Assembly: GCA_030606165.1 (NCBI GenBank) | Contig: JAUWGZ010000003.1 | Location: forward strand, 1-36,834 | Source: Dehalococcoidia bacterium | GTDB taxonomy: Bacteria; Chloroflexota; Dehalococcoidia; GIF9; AB-539-J10 | Direction: 5' to 3' | DNA: 36,834 nt | Part shown: positions 1 through 6,772 of the stretch, piece by piece | How positions within the stretch are numbered: the first letter of the stretch is position 1 | Layout: the number at the start of each line of letters is the position of its first letter | Notes under the pieces: generated by a model | Databases searched by the model: none | Told to the model about the DNA's origin: nothing | Seen by the model: the letters and a program-made list of their open reading frames with translations, nothing else | Made by a program: the position numbers and the translations under genes

Positions 1-1
1 A

Positions 2-223
2 TTTCCAGGTTTCGTTAGTGCTGAGCATATCAGAAGCGTGAAAGGCAGTCCTATTGCCGCTCTGTTATACAATTGGGCGGGACTTGAGGATTGGGATATA
101 TGGGAGAGTTCAAAGCTTAGAGAACAGCTACTACACGAGGCAGAGGCACTCTGGGTATCAGAGCCGAGGATAACAGTATATGAGGTAATACCCACATCAG
201 CATGGACAAGTATCATAGGTTAG
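2..223 (+). CDS. C-terminal end of a truncated hypothetical protein
   Basis: The reading frame is open from the first bases of the window to a TAG at 221-223, so this is probably the tail of a gene that begins upstream rather than a short gene starting at the GTG at 38. The visible 73 residues are rich in Trp, Glu and Leu and contain no motif, membrane segment or cysteine pattern that I recognise. No function can be given. It could also be a chance open frame, because only about 220 bases are visible. Confidence 0.35.
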   Translation, partial: FPGFVSAEHIRSVKGSPIAALLYNWAGLEDWDIWESSKLREQLLHEAEALWVSEPRITVYEVIPTSAWTSIIG

Positions 224-329
224 GTAACCGAAAATCTATGATAGCAAGGATTCTATCCCTCGCAGTTGTGGGTGTCAATCACAGCAAGGCAGAGCTTTCC
301 AAGCCATTGACTATGCCTGGGTGATACAG

Positions 330-349
330 TATGCTTAAGTTGCATAAGC
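330..349. promoter_or_regulatory. Overlapping small palindromes next to a Shine-Dalgarno
   Basis: TATGC (330-334) pairs with GCATA (342-346), and GCTTA (333-337) pairs with TAAGC (345-349), giving two mutually exclusive small stems. They end directly against the AGGAGG at 350-355 that serves the gene starting at 365. This could be an operator or a weak hairpin near the ribosome binding site. The arms are only 5 bp, so chance is possible. Confidence 0.25.
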
Positions 350-364
350 AGGAGGTACAATTAA

Positions 365-553
365 ATGAGCCAGTGGCATTATCATGTAGAAAAATACACC
401 TTTAGAGAGTTAGTAAAACCAGGGTATTTAAATTCTCTTGGAGAAGAGGGCTGGGAACTGGTTGGTTTGAAGAGACTATCAGAAACTCAGAAAGCAACTC
501 AGCAGCAATGGTTGGCAGTGTTTAAGAAGCAGCTTGGGAAAAAAGAAGGGTGA
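365..553 (+). CDS. Small DUF4177-like protein
   Basis: A 62-residue soluble protein. The ATG has a perfect AGGAGG nine bases upstream, which is the best support that the gene is real. The sequence has the layout of the DUF4177 family: an aromatic N-terminal strand (WHYHVEKY), then a helix leading into EEGWELVGL, then a final strand ending in VFKKQ. DUF4177 proteins are usually 55-80 residues, so the length fits. Their function is unknown. It stands alone, with a non-coding stretch on each side. Confidence 0.55.
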   Translation: MSQWHYHVEKYTFRELVKPGYLNSLGEEGWELVGLKRLSETQKATQQQWLAVFKKQLGKKEG

Positions 554-1026
554 CCACGATTTCAGTGTTACTGCCTTTCGTGTAGTCCAAGGCGTAGGTA
601 GCACCAATGCCCAGGGGCATACCCCCATATCAATATGTGAACATCCAGCTTTGCCTTGTAAACAATCTAGCTTTGAATACCTGCTACTTAGACATCCCTG
701 CTCACAACCTCCGATAAAGCCTCAAGCTATCCTCAAACCTCGCTGACCGAGTGAGTGGTATAATTAGGTTTAGTTGACGAACTGCACCCCTTTGCCTGAT
801 GAGTAGGCTAGCAAGCCTGCTTAGAGAGGTAACATTTTGGCTCATAGTGGTGGCAGTACTTTGGATAAGGGGTTTTTCAGCATGGGTGACGGCGTACTAC
901 ACAGCAAAGGAGGTCTAAAAAAGGATTGAGAAAGGGGTAATCGTGGATTAAAGCATCTACTAACTGAAGAAATCTAATATCGAAGCACAGAACTTGACAA
1001 GAAGTGTGCGTTCAAAGGAGGGATAA
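554..1026. other. Non-coding stretch with one repeat copy
   Basis: No convincing gene is seen in these 473 bases. An open frame of 70 codons (534-746) starts inside the preceding gene, has no ribosome binding site and runs through the repeat at 591-634, so I do not accept it. A TATAAT occurs at 759-764 without a good -35 box. A TTGACA at 993-998 has no -10 at usable distance before the acyl-CoA dehydrogenase. The stretch may hold the promoter of that gene, but I cannot place it. Confidence 0.5.
591..634. repeat. Dispersed 44-bp repeat, copy 1
   Basis: This 44-bp segment beginning GGCGTAGGTAGC matches the segment at 2476-2519 at 41 of 44 positions by direct alignment, in the same orientation. 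The two copies flank the acyl-CoA dehydrogenase gene. The similarity stops sharply at both ends. No transposase or terminal inverted repeat is seen, so it looks like a short dispersed repeat of the chromosome. Confidence 0.8.
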
Positions 1027-2337
1027 GTGTTGAATCAGACCAGTCATTGGTACAAATTACAGTACCCCGAGTGTTTCGTTAATGAAGAGCTACGAATGAT
1101 GCAAACCACGCTTGCCGATTTTGTCGACAAGGAGATTATGCCGGTTCGTGATAAGATTGATGATGATGTAACCCACGAAGAAATAATTACTCCCATCCTG
1201 AAGAAATTACAGGTAGGCCTGGGCTACCAGAAAAACAAGATACCCCAAGACTTCGGCGGCAACCAGCAGCTTTCCATGGTCGGGGATGCCCTAATACAGG
1301 AGCAGCTTTCCCGCGCTGACTACGGCATAAGCCTCCACAGCGCCTGCACCGACTGGGGGCTGGTACCAGCTGCCCTTGCCTACTTCTCACCATCGCCAAC
1401 AGGGAAGGCATGGGGAAAAGCAGTGTTCAGGGAATTTGCCCCCAGGTTCACCGGCAATGAGCTAGCCGTTGCCTGCATGAACTTCAGTGAAGAAGACTCC
1501 GCCTGTGATGTTGAGAACCCGCTTAACGAGGGCAGGACGGTAAAGGTGAGGGCAGAGCTTAAGGGCGACGAATGGGTGGTAAACGGTAATAAGTTATGGG
1601 CATCCAATGCCGGCATTGCCGACCTCAACTGTGTGGTCTGCAATATGGACCCGAAGCTGGGAATAGCTGGCTTTGCCCTGGTCTATGTTCCTGAACCGTG
1701 GACAGGGGTCTCCCATGGTAAATTCGAGGTCAAGTGCGGGGCTAACGCTGACAGGAATACTCCCACCTATTTTGACAACGTCAGGGTGCCCAAGGAGTGG
1801 GGAATACAGGGGCCTGAGGCCTGGGCCATTTTCACCAATACCGTGTCTGCCCCCATGTCCCTGAATGCCGCCAACGCCATTGGTACTCTGCAGGGGGCCT
1901 TTGACCTCCTGGTTGAGTATACCGGGCAGAGAGTGGCTGGGGGCAAACCGGTCAACCAGCACCTCCATGCGGCCATGATACTGGGCGAGATGGCAGCGTT
2001 TATATCCGTGGGCAGAGCCGCCGTTCTGGAGCTAGCTCACCAGTATGACCATCAGGATATCTATGGTCCGTGGAACTCGGAAAGCATGATGGCTAAAGGA
2101 CATGCAGTGCACGCCTATATTACCCGCACCGTGCCCGACCTGGTATCAAGGGGCTTAGAACTGATGGGTTCCTTTGGCCTTGTCCGGGAAAACGGTTACG
2201 AGAAGTATTACCGTGATGCCGTAGTGCTGAAAATAGTCCTGGGCGGCTCACACTTGGGTTACTTTGAAACCTGCAAGCAGTTCTATGACCTGGACTACTC
2301 CTCGTTTGGCCTGGGAAAGCTTCACGAGCCAGCTTAA
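1027..2337 (+). CDS. Acyl-CoA dehydrogenase family protein
   Basis: A 436-residue FAD flavoprotein of the acyl-CoA dehydrogenase superfamily, which oxidises acyl-CoA thioesters to enoyl-CoA and passes electrons to ETF. The GTG start is supported by AAGGAGGG seven bases upstream. The all-alpha N-terminal domain covers roughly residues 20-140. The middle beta domain follows, with NELAVACMNF and WVVNGNKLWASNAG, the usual flavin and substrate contacts. The C-terminal helical domain holds RDAVVLKIVLGGSHLG near residue 400. In short-, medium- and long-chain enzymes the catalytic Glu lies at about that place in an EGT motif; here the residues are GGS. The base may sit elsewhere, as in isovaleryl-CoA dehydrogenase, or the substrate may differ. 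No ETF gene is near. The gene is monocistronic and framed by two copies of a 44-bp repeat. Confidence 0.9.
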   Translation: MLNQTSHWYKLQYPECFVNEELRMMQTTLADFVDKEIMPVRDKIDDDVTHEEIITPILKKLQVGLGYQKNKIPQDFGGNQQLSMVGDALIQEQLSRADYGISLHSACTDWGLVPAALAYFSPSPTGKAWGKAVFREFAPRFTGNELAVACMNFSEEDSACDVENPLNEGRTVKVRAELKGDEWVVNGNKLWASNAGIADLNCVVCNMDPKLGIAGFALVYVPEPWTGVSHGKFEVKCGANADRNTPTYFDNVRVPKEWGIQGPEAWAIFTNTVSAPMSLNAANAIGTLQGAFDLLVEYTGQRVAGGKPVNQHLHAAMILGEMAAFISVGRAAVLELAHQYDHQDIYGPWNSESMMAKGHAVHAYITRTVPDLVSRGLELMGSFGLVRENGYEKYYRDAVVLKIVLGGSHLGYFETCKQFYDLDYSSFGLGKLHEPA

Positions 2338-2475
2338 CTCCACTCCCGCCTCTTTAAGTCAGGTCTTAGTGATACCTCGCAAGACCAAGAAGTATCGAGG
2401 AGGAGCTACGAGAGGCCTTAGTCTAGATATTAGCCAAACCTGAGATTTTTATGAGAAGGCAACTTCAGGTGGCTA

Positions 2476-2519
2476 GGCGTAGGTAGCGCCAATGCCCAGG
2501 GGCATACACCCATACCAAT
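2476..2519. repeat. Dispersed 44-bp repeat, copy 2
   Basis: Second copy of the segment at 591-634, same orientation, three mismatches in 44 bases. It lies between the acyl-CoA dehydrogenase stop and the converging small membrane-protein gene. The rest of the 2338-2569 gap holds a 6-bp inverted repeat (GGTCTT 2362-2367, AAGACC 2381-2386) but no T-run that would make it a convincing terminator. Confidence 0.8.
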
Positions 2520-2569
2520 CCTGAGCAAAAACAGCTAAGGACACCAGGCGTTGTGAAATCAGGATCGCC

Positions 2570-2833
2570 TTACTCTTTACCTTCCGTTTCCCTGACGTGT
2601 AAATAAATGCCAACTGCCCAGCCAAGCCAGCAACCCAAGCCGAATATCAAGCTGGCGATTGCCAGTAGAAACCAGGATGTCGAATAAAGCCCGATAACAA
2701 ATTTGCCACTTGCCTCGGCAATAATTCCGACTATAGCGAATGCAACGCCGAGCCAGGTCGCAATACTGCCCATAATTCCCATACGCCCGCGATTGCGCTT
2801 GGTGAATCCAGGTCCCGTCCACATTTCCATCAT
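2570..2833 (-). CDS. Small two-helix membrane protein
   Basis: A protein of 87 residues from the ATG at 2833, which is preceded by GGGGGTGAT as ribosome binding site. A GTG at 2842 is in frame but overlaps that site, so I prefer 2833. After a short polar N-terminus (MMEMWTGPGF, then several Arg), two hydrophobic stretches follow: one from IATWLGVAFAIVGII and one from WFLLAIASLIFGLGCW. It ends in a charged tail, so it should be a two-pass inner-membrane protein. No known family is recognised. It lies 25 bases downstream of the methyltransferase-like gene on the same strand and is probably co-transcribed with it. Confidence 0.6.
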   Translation of the reverse strand: MMEMWTGPGFTKRNRGRMGIMGSIATWLGVAFAIVGIIAEASGKFVIGLYSTSWFLLAIASLIFGLGCWLGWAVGIYLHVRETEGKE

Positions 2834-2858
2834 GGTTATCACCCCCTTTCTTTTGTAT

Positions 2859-3419
2859 TCAGGATTTCGGTAATCCTATCCATCTTGGCGTTCTCTCCAT
2901 GTATTCTCGGTAAGCATCACCGTACTTCTCAAGGCACATTTGCTCCTCCGAGCCTGCATATATGAGGCTAAGAGCTGTATATGCAATGGTTAGCAGCAAG
3001 AAAAGCCACGAAGCTGAGGCTATACCCACCCCGATGAACATTACTAACTGGCTGATGTACATGAGATGTCTGGAGTAGCGGTATAGTCCCGTGGTTATTG
3101 GTTTCTCACCAATCGAGGTAGTAACGAAGGACACTATAACTATGATGTAGGTAACTACGCCGACCAGGGCAATGGGAAGACCTGCGTAAAACCATATCGT
3201 ACCCAGCCGCAGCGGCAGGAAGATAGAGTACACGAAGGCCAAAGCCCAGAGTATCCACTCCATATAGTATACAGCCTTATGAACCCCGCCATACGATTTC
3301 AATGAGTCTTCTACCAAACCTTTATGAACTCTCATAATTATGGGCATGGGCAAGAAATTGATAAGCATGAAAATCCAGGCATTCCAGACACCTATTTCAA
3401 AGACTGGTATAGCTGACAT
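2859..3419 (-). CDS. Isoprenylcysteine carboxyl methyltransferase (ICMT/PEMT) family protein
   Basis: A 186-residue integral membrane protein with about four to five hydrophobic segments. The C-terminal half carries the family signature: TGLYRYSRHLMYISQ, a hydrophobic hairpin, then a Glu-Glu pair (SEEQMCLEKYGDAYREY) and a terminal RTPRWIGLP. In this superfamily the RHP-x-Y and EE parts bind S-adenosylmethionine and the substrate lipid or prenyl-cysteine. Here the usual Pro is Leu (RHLMY). Bacterial members act on lipids, isoprenoids or unknown substrates, so the substrate cannot be named. GGAAGT nine bases before the ATG is the ribosome binding site. It heads a two-gene minus-strand unit with the small membrane protein. 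Confidence 0.8.
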   Translation of the reverse strand: MSAIPVFEIGVWNAWIFMLINFLPMPIIMRVHKGLVEDSLKSYGGVHKAVYYMEWILWALAFVYSIFLPLRLGTIWFYAGLPIALVGVVTYIIVIVSFVTTSIGEKPITTGLYRYSRHLMYISQLVMFIGVGIASASWLFLLLTIAYTALSLIYAGSEEQMCLEKYGDAYREYMERTPRWIGLPKS

Positions 3420-3472
3420 GATTTACTTCCTTTTTACAACATTTTTGAGGTTAACATATACGTTGGAGACTG

Positions 3473-3501
3473 AGTGTAGTCCTCTGTGATTTTATTGTCA
3501 A
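3473..3501 (-). promoter_or_regulatory. Sigma-70-type promoter for the ICMT-family gene
   Basis: On the minus strand TTGACA (3501-3496) is followed after 17 bases by TACACT (3478-3473). The -35 box is perfect and the -10 box matches 4 of 6. Transcription would start near 3466, giving a leader of about 47 bases before the ATG at 3419. Confidence 0.6.
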
Positions 3502-3642
3502 CAGGCACCTGGTTACCGGCTCAGAGGAATACCACCTTGCAGGACAAGGTAATTCAAATACCAAACCTTGAACCTGAAAAATGATTGAAGAGTTTCGAGA
3601 AATGGGTTACCTGTATCTCCAGAATGGTAATACCATTACCTA

Positions 3643-3718
3643 TGGTGGGCGGTAGAGGACTTGAACCTCTGACCTCCTGTGTGTAAGACAGGCGCTCTCA
3701 CCACTGAGCTAACCGCCC
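3643..3718 (-). tRNA. tRNA-Val (TAC)
   Basis: A complete 76-nt cloverleaf on the minus strand. The acceptor stem GGGCGGT pairs with ACCGCCC, and the T-arm contains GGTTCAAGTCC. The anticodon loop CTTACAC sits between CCTGT and ACAGG, giving anticodon TAC (valine, GTA). The 3' CCA is encoded. It is the last of four tRNA genes on this strand. Confidence 0.95.
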
Positions 3719-3719
3719 A

Positions 3720-3796
3720 TGGCACGCCTGGCGGGATTTGAACCCGCGACCTCAGCCTCCGCAGGGCTGCGCTCTATCCAGCTGAGCTACAGGCGC
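3720..3796 (-). tRNA. tRNA-Arg (GCG)
   Basis: A complete 77-nt cloverleaf on the minus strand. Acceptor stem GCGCCTG pairs with CAGGCGT, the discriminator base is G and the 3' CCA is encoded. The anticodon stem CAGCC/GGCTG encloses the loop CTGCGGA, so the anticodon is GCG, reading CGC and by wobble CGT. The D-loop has the A20 expected for arginine. Most bacteria read these codons with tRNA-Arg(ACG) modified to inosine, so a genomic GCG anticodon is unusual. It lies one base from the neighbouring valine tRNA. Confidence 0.93.
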
Positions 3797-3813
3797 ATGC
3801 ACACCCATTAAAT

Positions 3814-3899
3814 TGGTGCCGAAGGAGGGATTTGAACCCTCACGTCCTTAAGGACACTACGCCCTGAACGTAGCGCGTCTGCCTTTCCGCCACTTCGGC
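3814..3899 (-). tRNA. tRNA-Leu (CAG)
   Basis: An 86-nt tRNA on the minus strand with the long variable arm of class II tRNAs (GTGTCCTTAAGGACGT region). Acceptor stem GCCGAAG pairs with CTTCGGC, the discriminator is A and CCA is encoded. The anticodon loop TTCAGGG between CTACG and CGTAG gives CAG (leucine, CTG). Confidence 0.95.
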
Positions 3900-3913
3900 A
3901 TCTAATCCTCTGT

Positions 3914-4309
3914 CTAAAATTCTCTCTTTCCCAGGGAGACAAAAATAACTGCCAATAACCCCAATAGATTGAGGGGAATAAGGGCACAGATAGCCCCGGC
4001 TAAGGACAGGCCAAAACTTTTCCTTCTTATGGCCGAGATGCCACCTGCTATGGCTATTATACCCAGGACAAGAAGAAGTCCTCCTATAATAATCAACCAA
4101 ATTGGGACGACAGCTATGCTATGTTCAAACCAAGACCAACCGCCTGGAATGCCTGGCAAGAATGAAGAAAGCCACAGCCTGAGCGGTATGCTGAGGCTTA
4201 CTAAAGCCACCATTATCCCTCCACCAATTACCTCAAATGCTCCCACTACTATACTTAAGACTCCGCCAGCGCTAAGTAACCCGCCCCTGTCATTACCATT
4301 ATATGCCAT
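3914..4309 (-). CDS. Hypothetical four-helix membrane protein within the tRNA cluster
   Basis: A 131-residue protein with four hydrophobic stretches: about residues 12-40 (LSAGGVLSIVVGAFEVIGGG onward), a shorter one near 42-55, one around 70-95 (VVPIWLIIIGGLLLVLGII) and one around 103-125. The first and third contain Gly-rich repeats. A GGAGG nine bases before the ATG supports expression. No enzyme motif is visible. Similar small Gly-rich tetraspan proteins are common in Chloroflexota and Firmicutes, with no known function. It sits between tRNA-Leu and tRNA-Val on the same strand, which is unusual for a protein gene. Confidence 0.65.
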   Translation of the reverse strand: MAYNGNDRGGLLSAGGVLSIVVGAFEVIGGGIMVALVSLSIPLRLWLSSFLPGIPGGWSWFEHSIAVVPIWLIIIGGLLLVLGIIAIAGGISAIRRKSFGLSLAGAICALIPLNLLGLLAVIFVSLGKREF

Positions 4310-4330
4310 TTCCTTTTCCTCCTCATTTTA

Positions 4331-4406
4331 TGGTGGGCAGTACTGGACTTGAACCAGTGACCTCTTGCGTGTGAAGCAAGCGCTCTAACCGCTGAGCTAA
4401 CCGCCC
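4331..4406 (-). tRNA. tRNA-Val (CAC)
   Basis: A complete 76-nt cloverleaf on the minus strand. Acceptor GGGCGGT pairs with ACTGCCC with one G-T wobble, and CCA is encoded. The anticodon loop TTCACAC between CTTGC and GCAAG gives CAC (valine, GTG). Its 5' part is almost identical to that of the TAC valine tRNA at 3643-3718, which suggests duplication and divergence. Confidence 0.94.
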
Positions 4407-4790
4407 ATGCTTATTATTTATTAAGATATATTAACTTTACCATACACGCAAGCGGCATCTCAATTCAATCACTACACCTATTTGATAATTCAACTTCCAA
4501 CACCAGAACGGCATTTACTGGATTAGCAATTACATATATCTTCTCTTGCTTCTTCTCTTTCGGTAGCTTGTCGCAAGCGACCACCATCGCCTGTCGCTTT
4601 GCACTACAATGGCCTCAAAGGCACTTCAGAGCCCCTGGAGGCCTTATCAATCACTCCATCCATGGTTTACCCTACCCCCTAGTTCACCCCCAAAACTTCG
4701 TTTTCTCCATTCATGGGACTAAATAATCATGGAGGGGATATTTCATCCTCAGCCGAGCCAGGAGCAGAGGGTAATTATGAAATGCTTAAA
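4407..4790. other. Intergenic stretch of 384 bases with no gene seen
   Basis: The part next to the tRNA is AT-rich (about 4407-4440) and may hold the promoter of the minus-strand tRNA group, but no clean -35/-10 pair is visible. The rest shows no ribosome-bound start, no tRNA and no strong terminator. A weak inverted repeat CTCCAT/ATGGAG occurs around 4708-4736. I see nothing else in it. Confidence 0.4.
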
Positions 4791-6134
4791 TCAGTAGCGT
4801 TTAGCTTGCCGTGTAGGCTTTACATTGCCCCGGTAATCGGGAGCGGTGATGTTGAATACCAGGCTTATCATTGGGTCCACCATTCGTGAACTGATTCGTG
4901 TTTCAATCTCGTCTAAAGAGAGACATGTAGTGACCACCATTGGCAACTTGGCATTATAACGGTAGTTTATCAATTGGTATAGCTTCTCCTGAGCCCAGGG
5001 CGTGGCCGATTGTTCCCCGAAGTCATCGAGTATCAGCAATGGAACTTCTTTGATCCTCTCAGAAAACTCGTCGTAGGATATTTTGCTATCCGGACTGAAT
5101 GTAGAACGTAAATGGTCGAGAAGGTCAGGAACAACCACAAAAAAGACTGGTTTTCCCTGCGCCAGCTGAAAATTAGCGATAGCCGCTGCCAGATGAGTTT
5201 TGCCACAACCATTGATACCGTGGAATATCAACCAGCCTTCCGGGGAGCGAGCGAATTCTACTGCTAAGTTGAAAGCCTGGCGCAAGTTTTGCCGCTGTTC
5301 CAGAGGAAGTTCCAGTCTTTTGTGGTCAAAATTATCAAAGGTCATATTCCGTAATAGCTCTAATTTTAAGCCACCCTGGGATTCCAGGGGCGATGCTGGC
5401 TCAATCGTCCATACCTGGCAGAACTCATTATTGGCAAGATGGCCGCGTAAGCGTTCATCCATTCTTTCCAGCGGTATATCGGTGATAATTACCGTGGCCA
5501 GCCTGGCATTGAAGCGATGATGAAGGAGTTGCTCTAGCTTCTCTTTAGCCCAGGTAGTAGCGCTTCCCAGAGTAAGGTCATCAAGCACTAATAGAGGCAC
5601 ATTCTTTACTCGCTCAAACAGCTCGTCATAAGTGGTGTCACTTGTGGGGCTGAAAGCGGAGCGGAGGTGGTCAAGGAGGTCAGCAGCACCGATATAAAAC
5701 ACAGGTTCCCCCAAGCTGAGACGGTGATTAGCGATAGCACAAGCCAGGTGTGTTTTACCAGAGCCGCTGGGACCTAAAAATACCAGCCAACCCTCGGGAT
5801 TATCAGCAAAGACTTTGGCAGCCTGGTAAACCTGAGCAAAGTGCTCCTGAGATTCTTCGCTTCGCTCAGAATGACGGGTAGTCCTTCCTTTAGGAGATAA
5901 ATTGTCAAAGGTAAGCTGCGACAGGGAACCCAAATTGCTGTATTTCTCAAGATACTCTGTTTTTTTCTTTCTCAGCTCCCCCTTACTGCATTGGCAGGGT
6001 ACCACCCGGCTGAAATCAACTTGCCCTGAATCCAGAGCAGGATGAACAAAGCCCGCCCCTTTGCAAACAGGGCAGATTTCACCTGCGCCTTCTTCTATCG
6101 AGGGCAAGGGAGCATTACCTTCTGACCATGTGTC
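4791..6134 (-). CDS. DnaC/DnaI-like helicase loader with two AAA+ domains
   Basis: A 447-residue protein from the ATG at 6134. A longer in-frame start at 6227 would overlap the upstream gene by 113 bases, while AAGGG five bases before 6134 supports the shorter form. An N-terminal Zn-type region (CPVCKGAG, later CQC) is followed by two similar AAA+ ATPase domains. The first has GPSGSGKTH (near residue 120) and LLVLDDL; the second has GINGCGKTH (near 303) and LLILDDFG. The two halves align along their length, for example ADLLDHLRSAFSP with PDLLDHLRSTFSP, so this is an in-gene tandem duplication. Loaders of the DnaC/DnaI/IstB type normally have one such domain and 230-310 residues. Next to dnaB and a DnaD-domain gene, its likely role is loading DnaB onto DNA. 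A short dispersed repeat is translated in the linker before the first ATPase (about residues 82-98). Confidence 0.85.
   Translation of the reverse strand, partial: DTWSEGNAPLPSIEEGAGEICPVCKGAGFVHPALDSGQVDFSRVVPCQCSKGELRKKKTEYLEKYSNLGSLSQLTFDNLSPKGRTTRHSERSEESQEHFAQVYQAAKVFADNPEGWLVFLGPSGSGKTHLACAIANHRLSLGEPVFYIGAADLLDHLRSAFSPTSDTTYDELFERVKNVPLLVLDDLTLGSATTWAKEKLEQLLHHRFNARLATVIITDIPLERMDERLRGHLANNEFCQVWTIEPASPLESQGGLKLELLRNMTFDNFDHKRLELPLEQRQNLRQAFNLAVEFARSPEGWLIFHGINGCGKTHLAAAIANFQLAQGKPVFFVVVPDLLDHLRSTFSPDSKISYDEFSERIKEVPLLILDDFGEQSATPWAQEKLYQLINYRYNAKLPMVVTTCLSLDEIETRISSRMVDPMISLVFNITAPDYRGNVKPTRQAKRY
5850..5876. repeat. Short dispersed repeat translated in frame (RHSERSEES type)
   Basis: The bases GATTCTTCGCTTCGCTCAG and those just after them, read on the minus strand, encode RHSERSEESQ inside the helicase loader. 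This peptide is the translation of a small intergenic-type repeat (CATTCTGAGCGAAGCGAAGA) that I know from many environmental genomes. It is placed in the linker between the Cys-rich region and the first ATPase, where an insertion would be tolerated. Confidence 0.65.
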
Positions 6135-6762
6135 CATATCGGCCCTTGATGTATTTGTCAGGGTCAATCTTCTTAATACGTCTCCTATGTTCTCCACTGT
6201 CCTTACCTTCGCTAGCCCATCTTTCAAGGATGCGGGCGATATATTTCCAACTGCGCTTATTCAGCGTAACTGCTTCCTTAAAGGCTTCTTCAATCCACTG
6301 GGGTGGATAAAGCTTCTCCGCTTCCTTAAGTTCTTCAACAATCAGGGGCGTTATCATGCCGATATTCTGCTCGTAGAGAGCAAAGATGTTGACAGCCTGC
6401 CCGCCAGGGCTTGGCAGGCGGGCCGGCGGCTGATGGCTATCAGCGGTCAGAGAGTAAACATCCTCGAGCACTCCATTTATATTTAAAGTCGAGTGTAATA
6501 GAGCACCGTGCTCTACAGCCGAGTTCAAAGCCTGGCGGAGTGTCTTCTCGCCCATCGTAGCCAATAGTTCATGGGATAGCAATTCCTTATAAGTGACAAA
6601 ATAGGGACGCTCTTGCTTTCGCAGGATAAGATAAGAGACATATAACACTATCTTAAGTTCAGCCAGGTCTTGAATTTTAGGTATCGCCTGGGTAAAGAAA
6701 GAGTCAGGCAAGGAGATAAAATCTGTTTTCCTTTGAGAGCTTGCTAATTGCCGGTTAGGCAT
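6115..6762 (-). CDS. DnaD-domain replication initiation protein
   Basis: A 215-residue protein. The N-terminal part (about residues 15-100) looks like a winged helix (DLAELKIVLYVSYLILRKQ, then KTLRQALNSAVEHGALL). The C-terminal part (about 125-190) is a DnaD/DnaB_2 domain: NIFALYEQNIGMITPLIVEE, then PPQWIEEAFKEAVTLNKRSW and KYIARILERWASEG. DnaD family proteins act in DnaA-dependent primosome assembly in Firmicutes and in phages. AAGGGTG before the ATG is the ribosome binding site. It lies 10 bases after dnaB and overlaps the loader gene by 20 bases, so the three are one operon and probably one machine. A GC-rich palindromic repeat is translated between the two domains (around residues 112-122). 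Confidence 0.82.
   Translation of the reverse strand: MPNRQLASSQRKTDFISLPDSFFTQAIPKIQDLAELKIVLYVSYLILRKQERPYFVTYKELLSHELLATMGEKTLRQALNSAVEHGALLHSTLNINGVLEDVYSLTADSHQPPARLPSPGGQAVNIFALYEQNIGMITPLIVEELKEAEKLYPPQWIEEAFKEAVTLNKRSWKYIARILERWASEGKDSGEHRRRIKKIDPDKYIKGRYGHMVRR
6395..6425. repeat. GC-rich palindromic repeat inside the dnaD-like gene
   Basis: CCTGCC and CCCGCC on one side pair with GGCAGG and GGCGGG on the other around a short centre. The element is far richer in GC than its surroundings and is translated as PARLPSPGGQA in the linker between the winged helix and the DnaD domain. It resembles REP-like elements that are usually intergenic. Confidence 0.6.
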
Positions 6763-6772
6763 CTTTTCACCC

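Noticed and set aside
534..746. Open frame of 70 codons after the DUF4177-like gene
   Set aside because: It begins inside the previous gene, has no ribosome binding site, reads through a dispersed repeat and shows no family features.
1187..1976. Minus-strand open frames opposite the acyl-CoA dehydrogenase
   Set aside because: The plus-strand gene is a clear family member with a strong start; the antisense frames have no motifs.
2362..2386. Terminator after the acyl-CoA dehydrogenase
   Set aside because: The 6-bp stem GGTCTT/AAGACC has a 13-base loop and no T-run, so it is too weak to call.
6061..6486. Plus-strand open frame of 141 codons opposite the loader and dnaD-like genes
   Set aside because: It crosses two well-supported minus-strand genes and a palindromic repeat, without a ribosome binding site.
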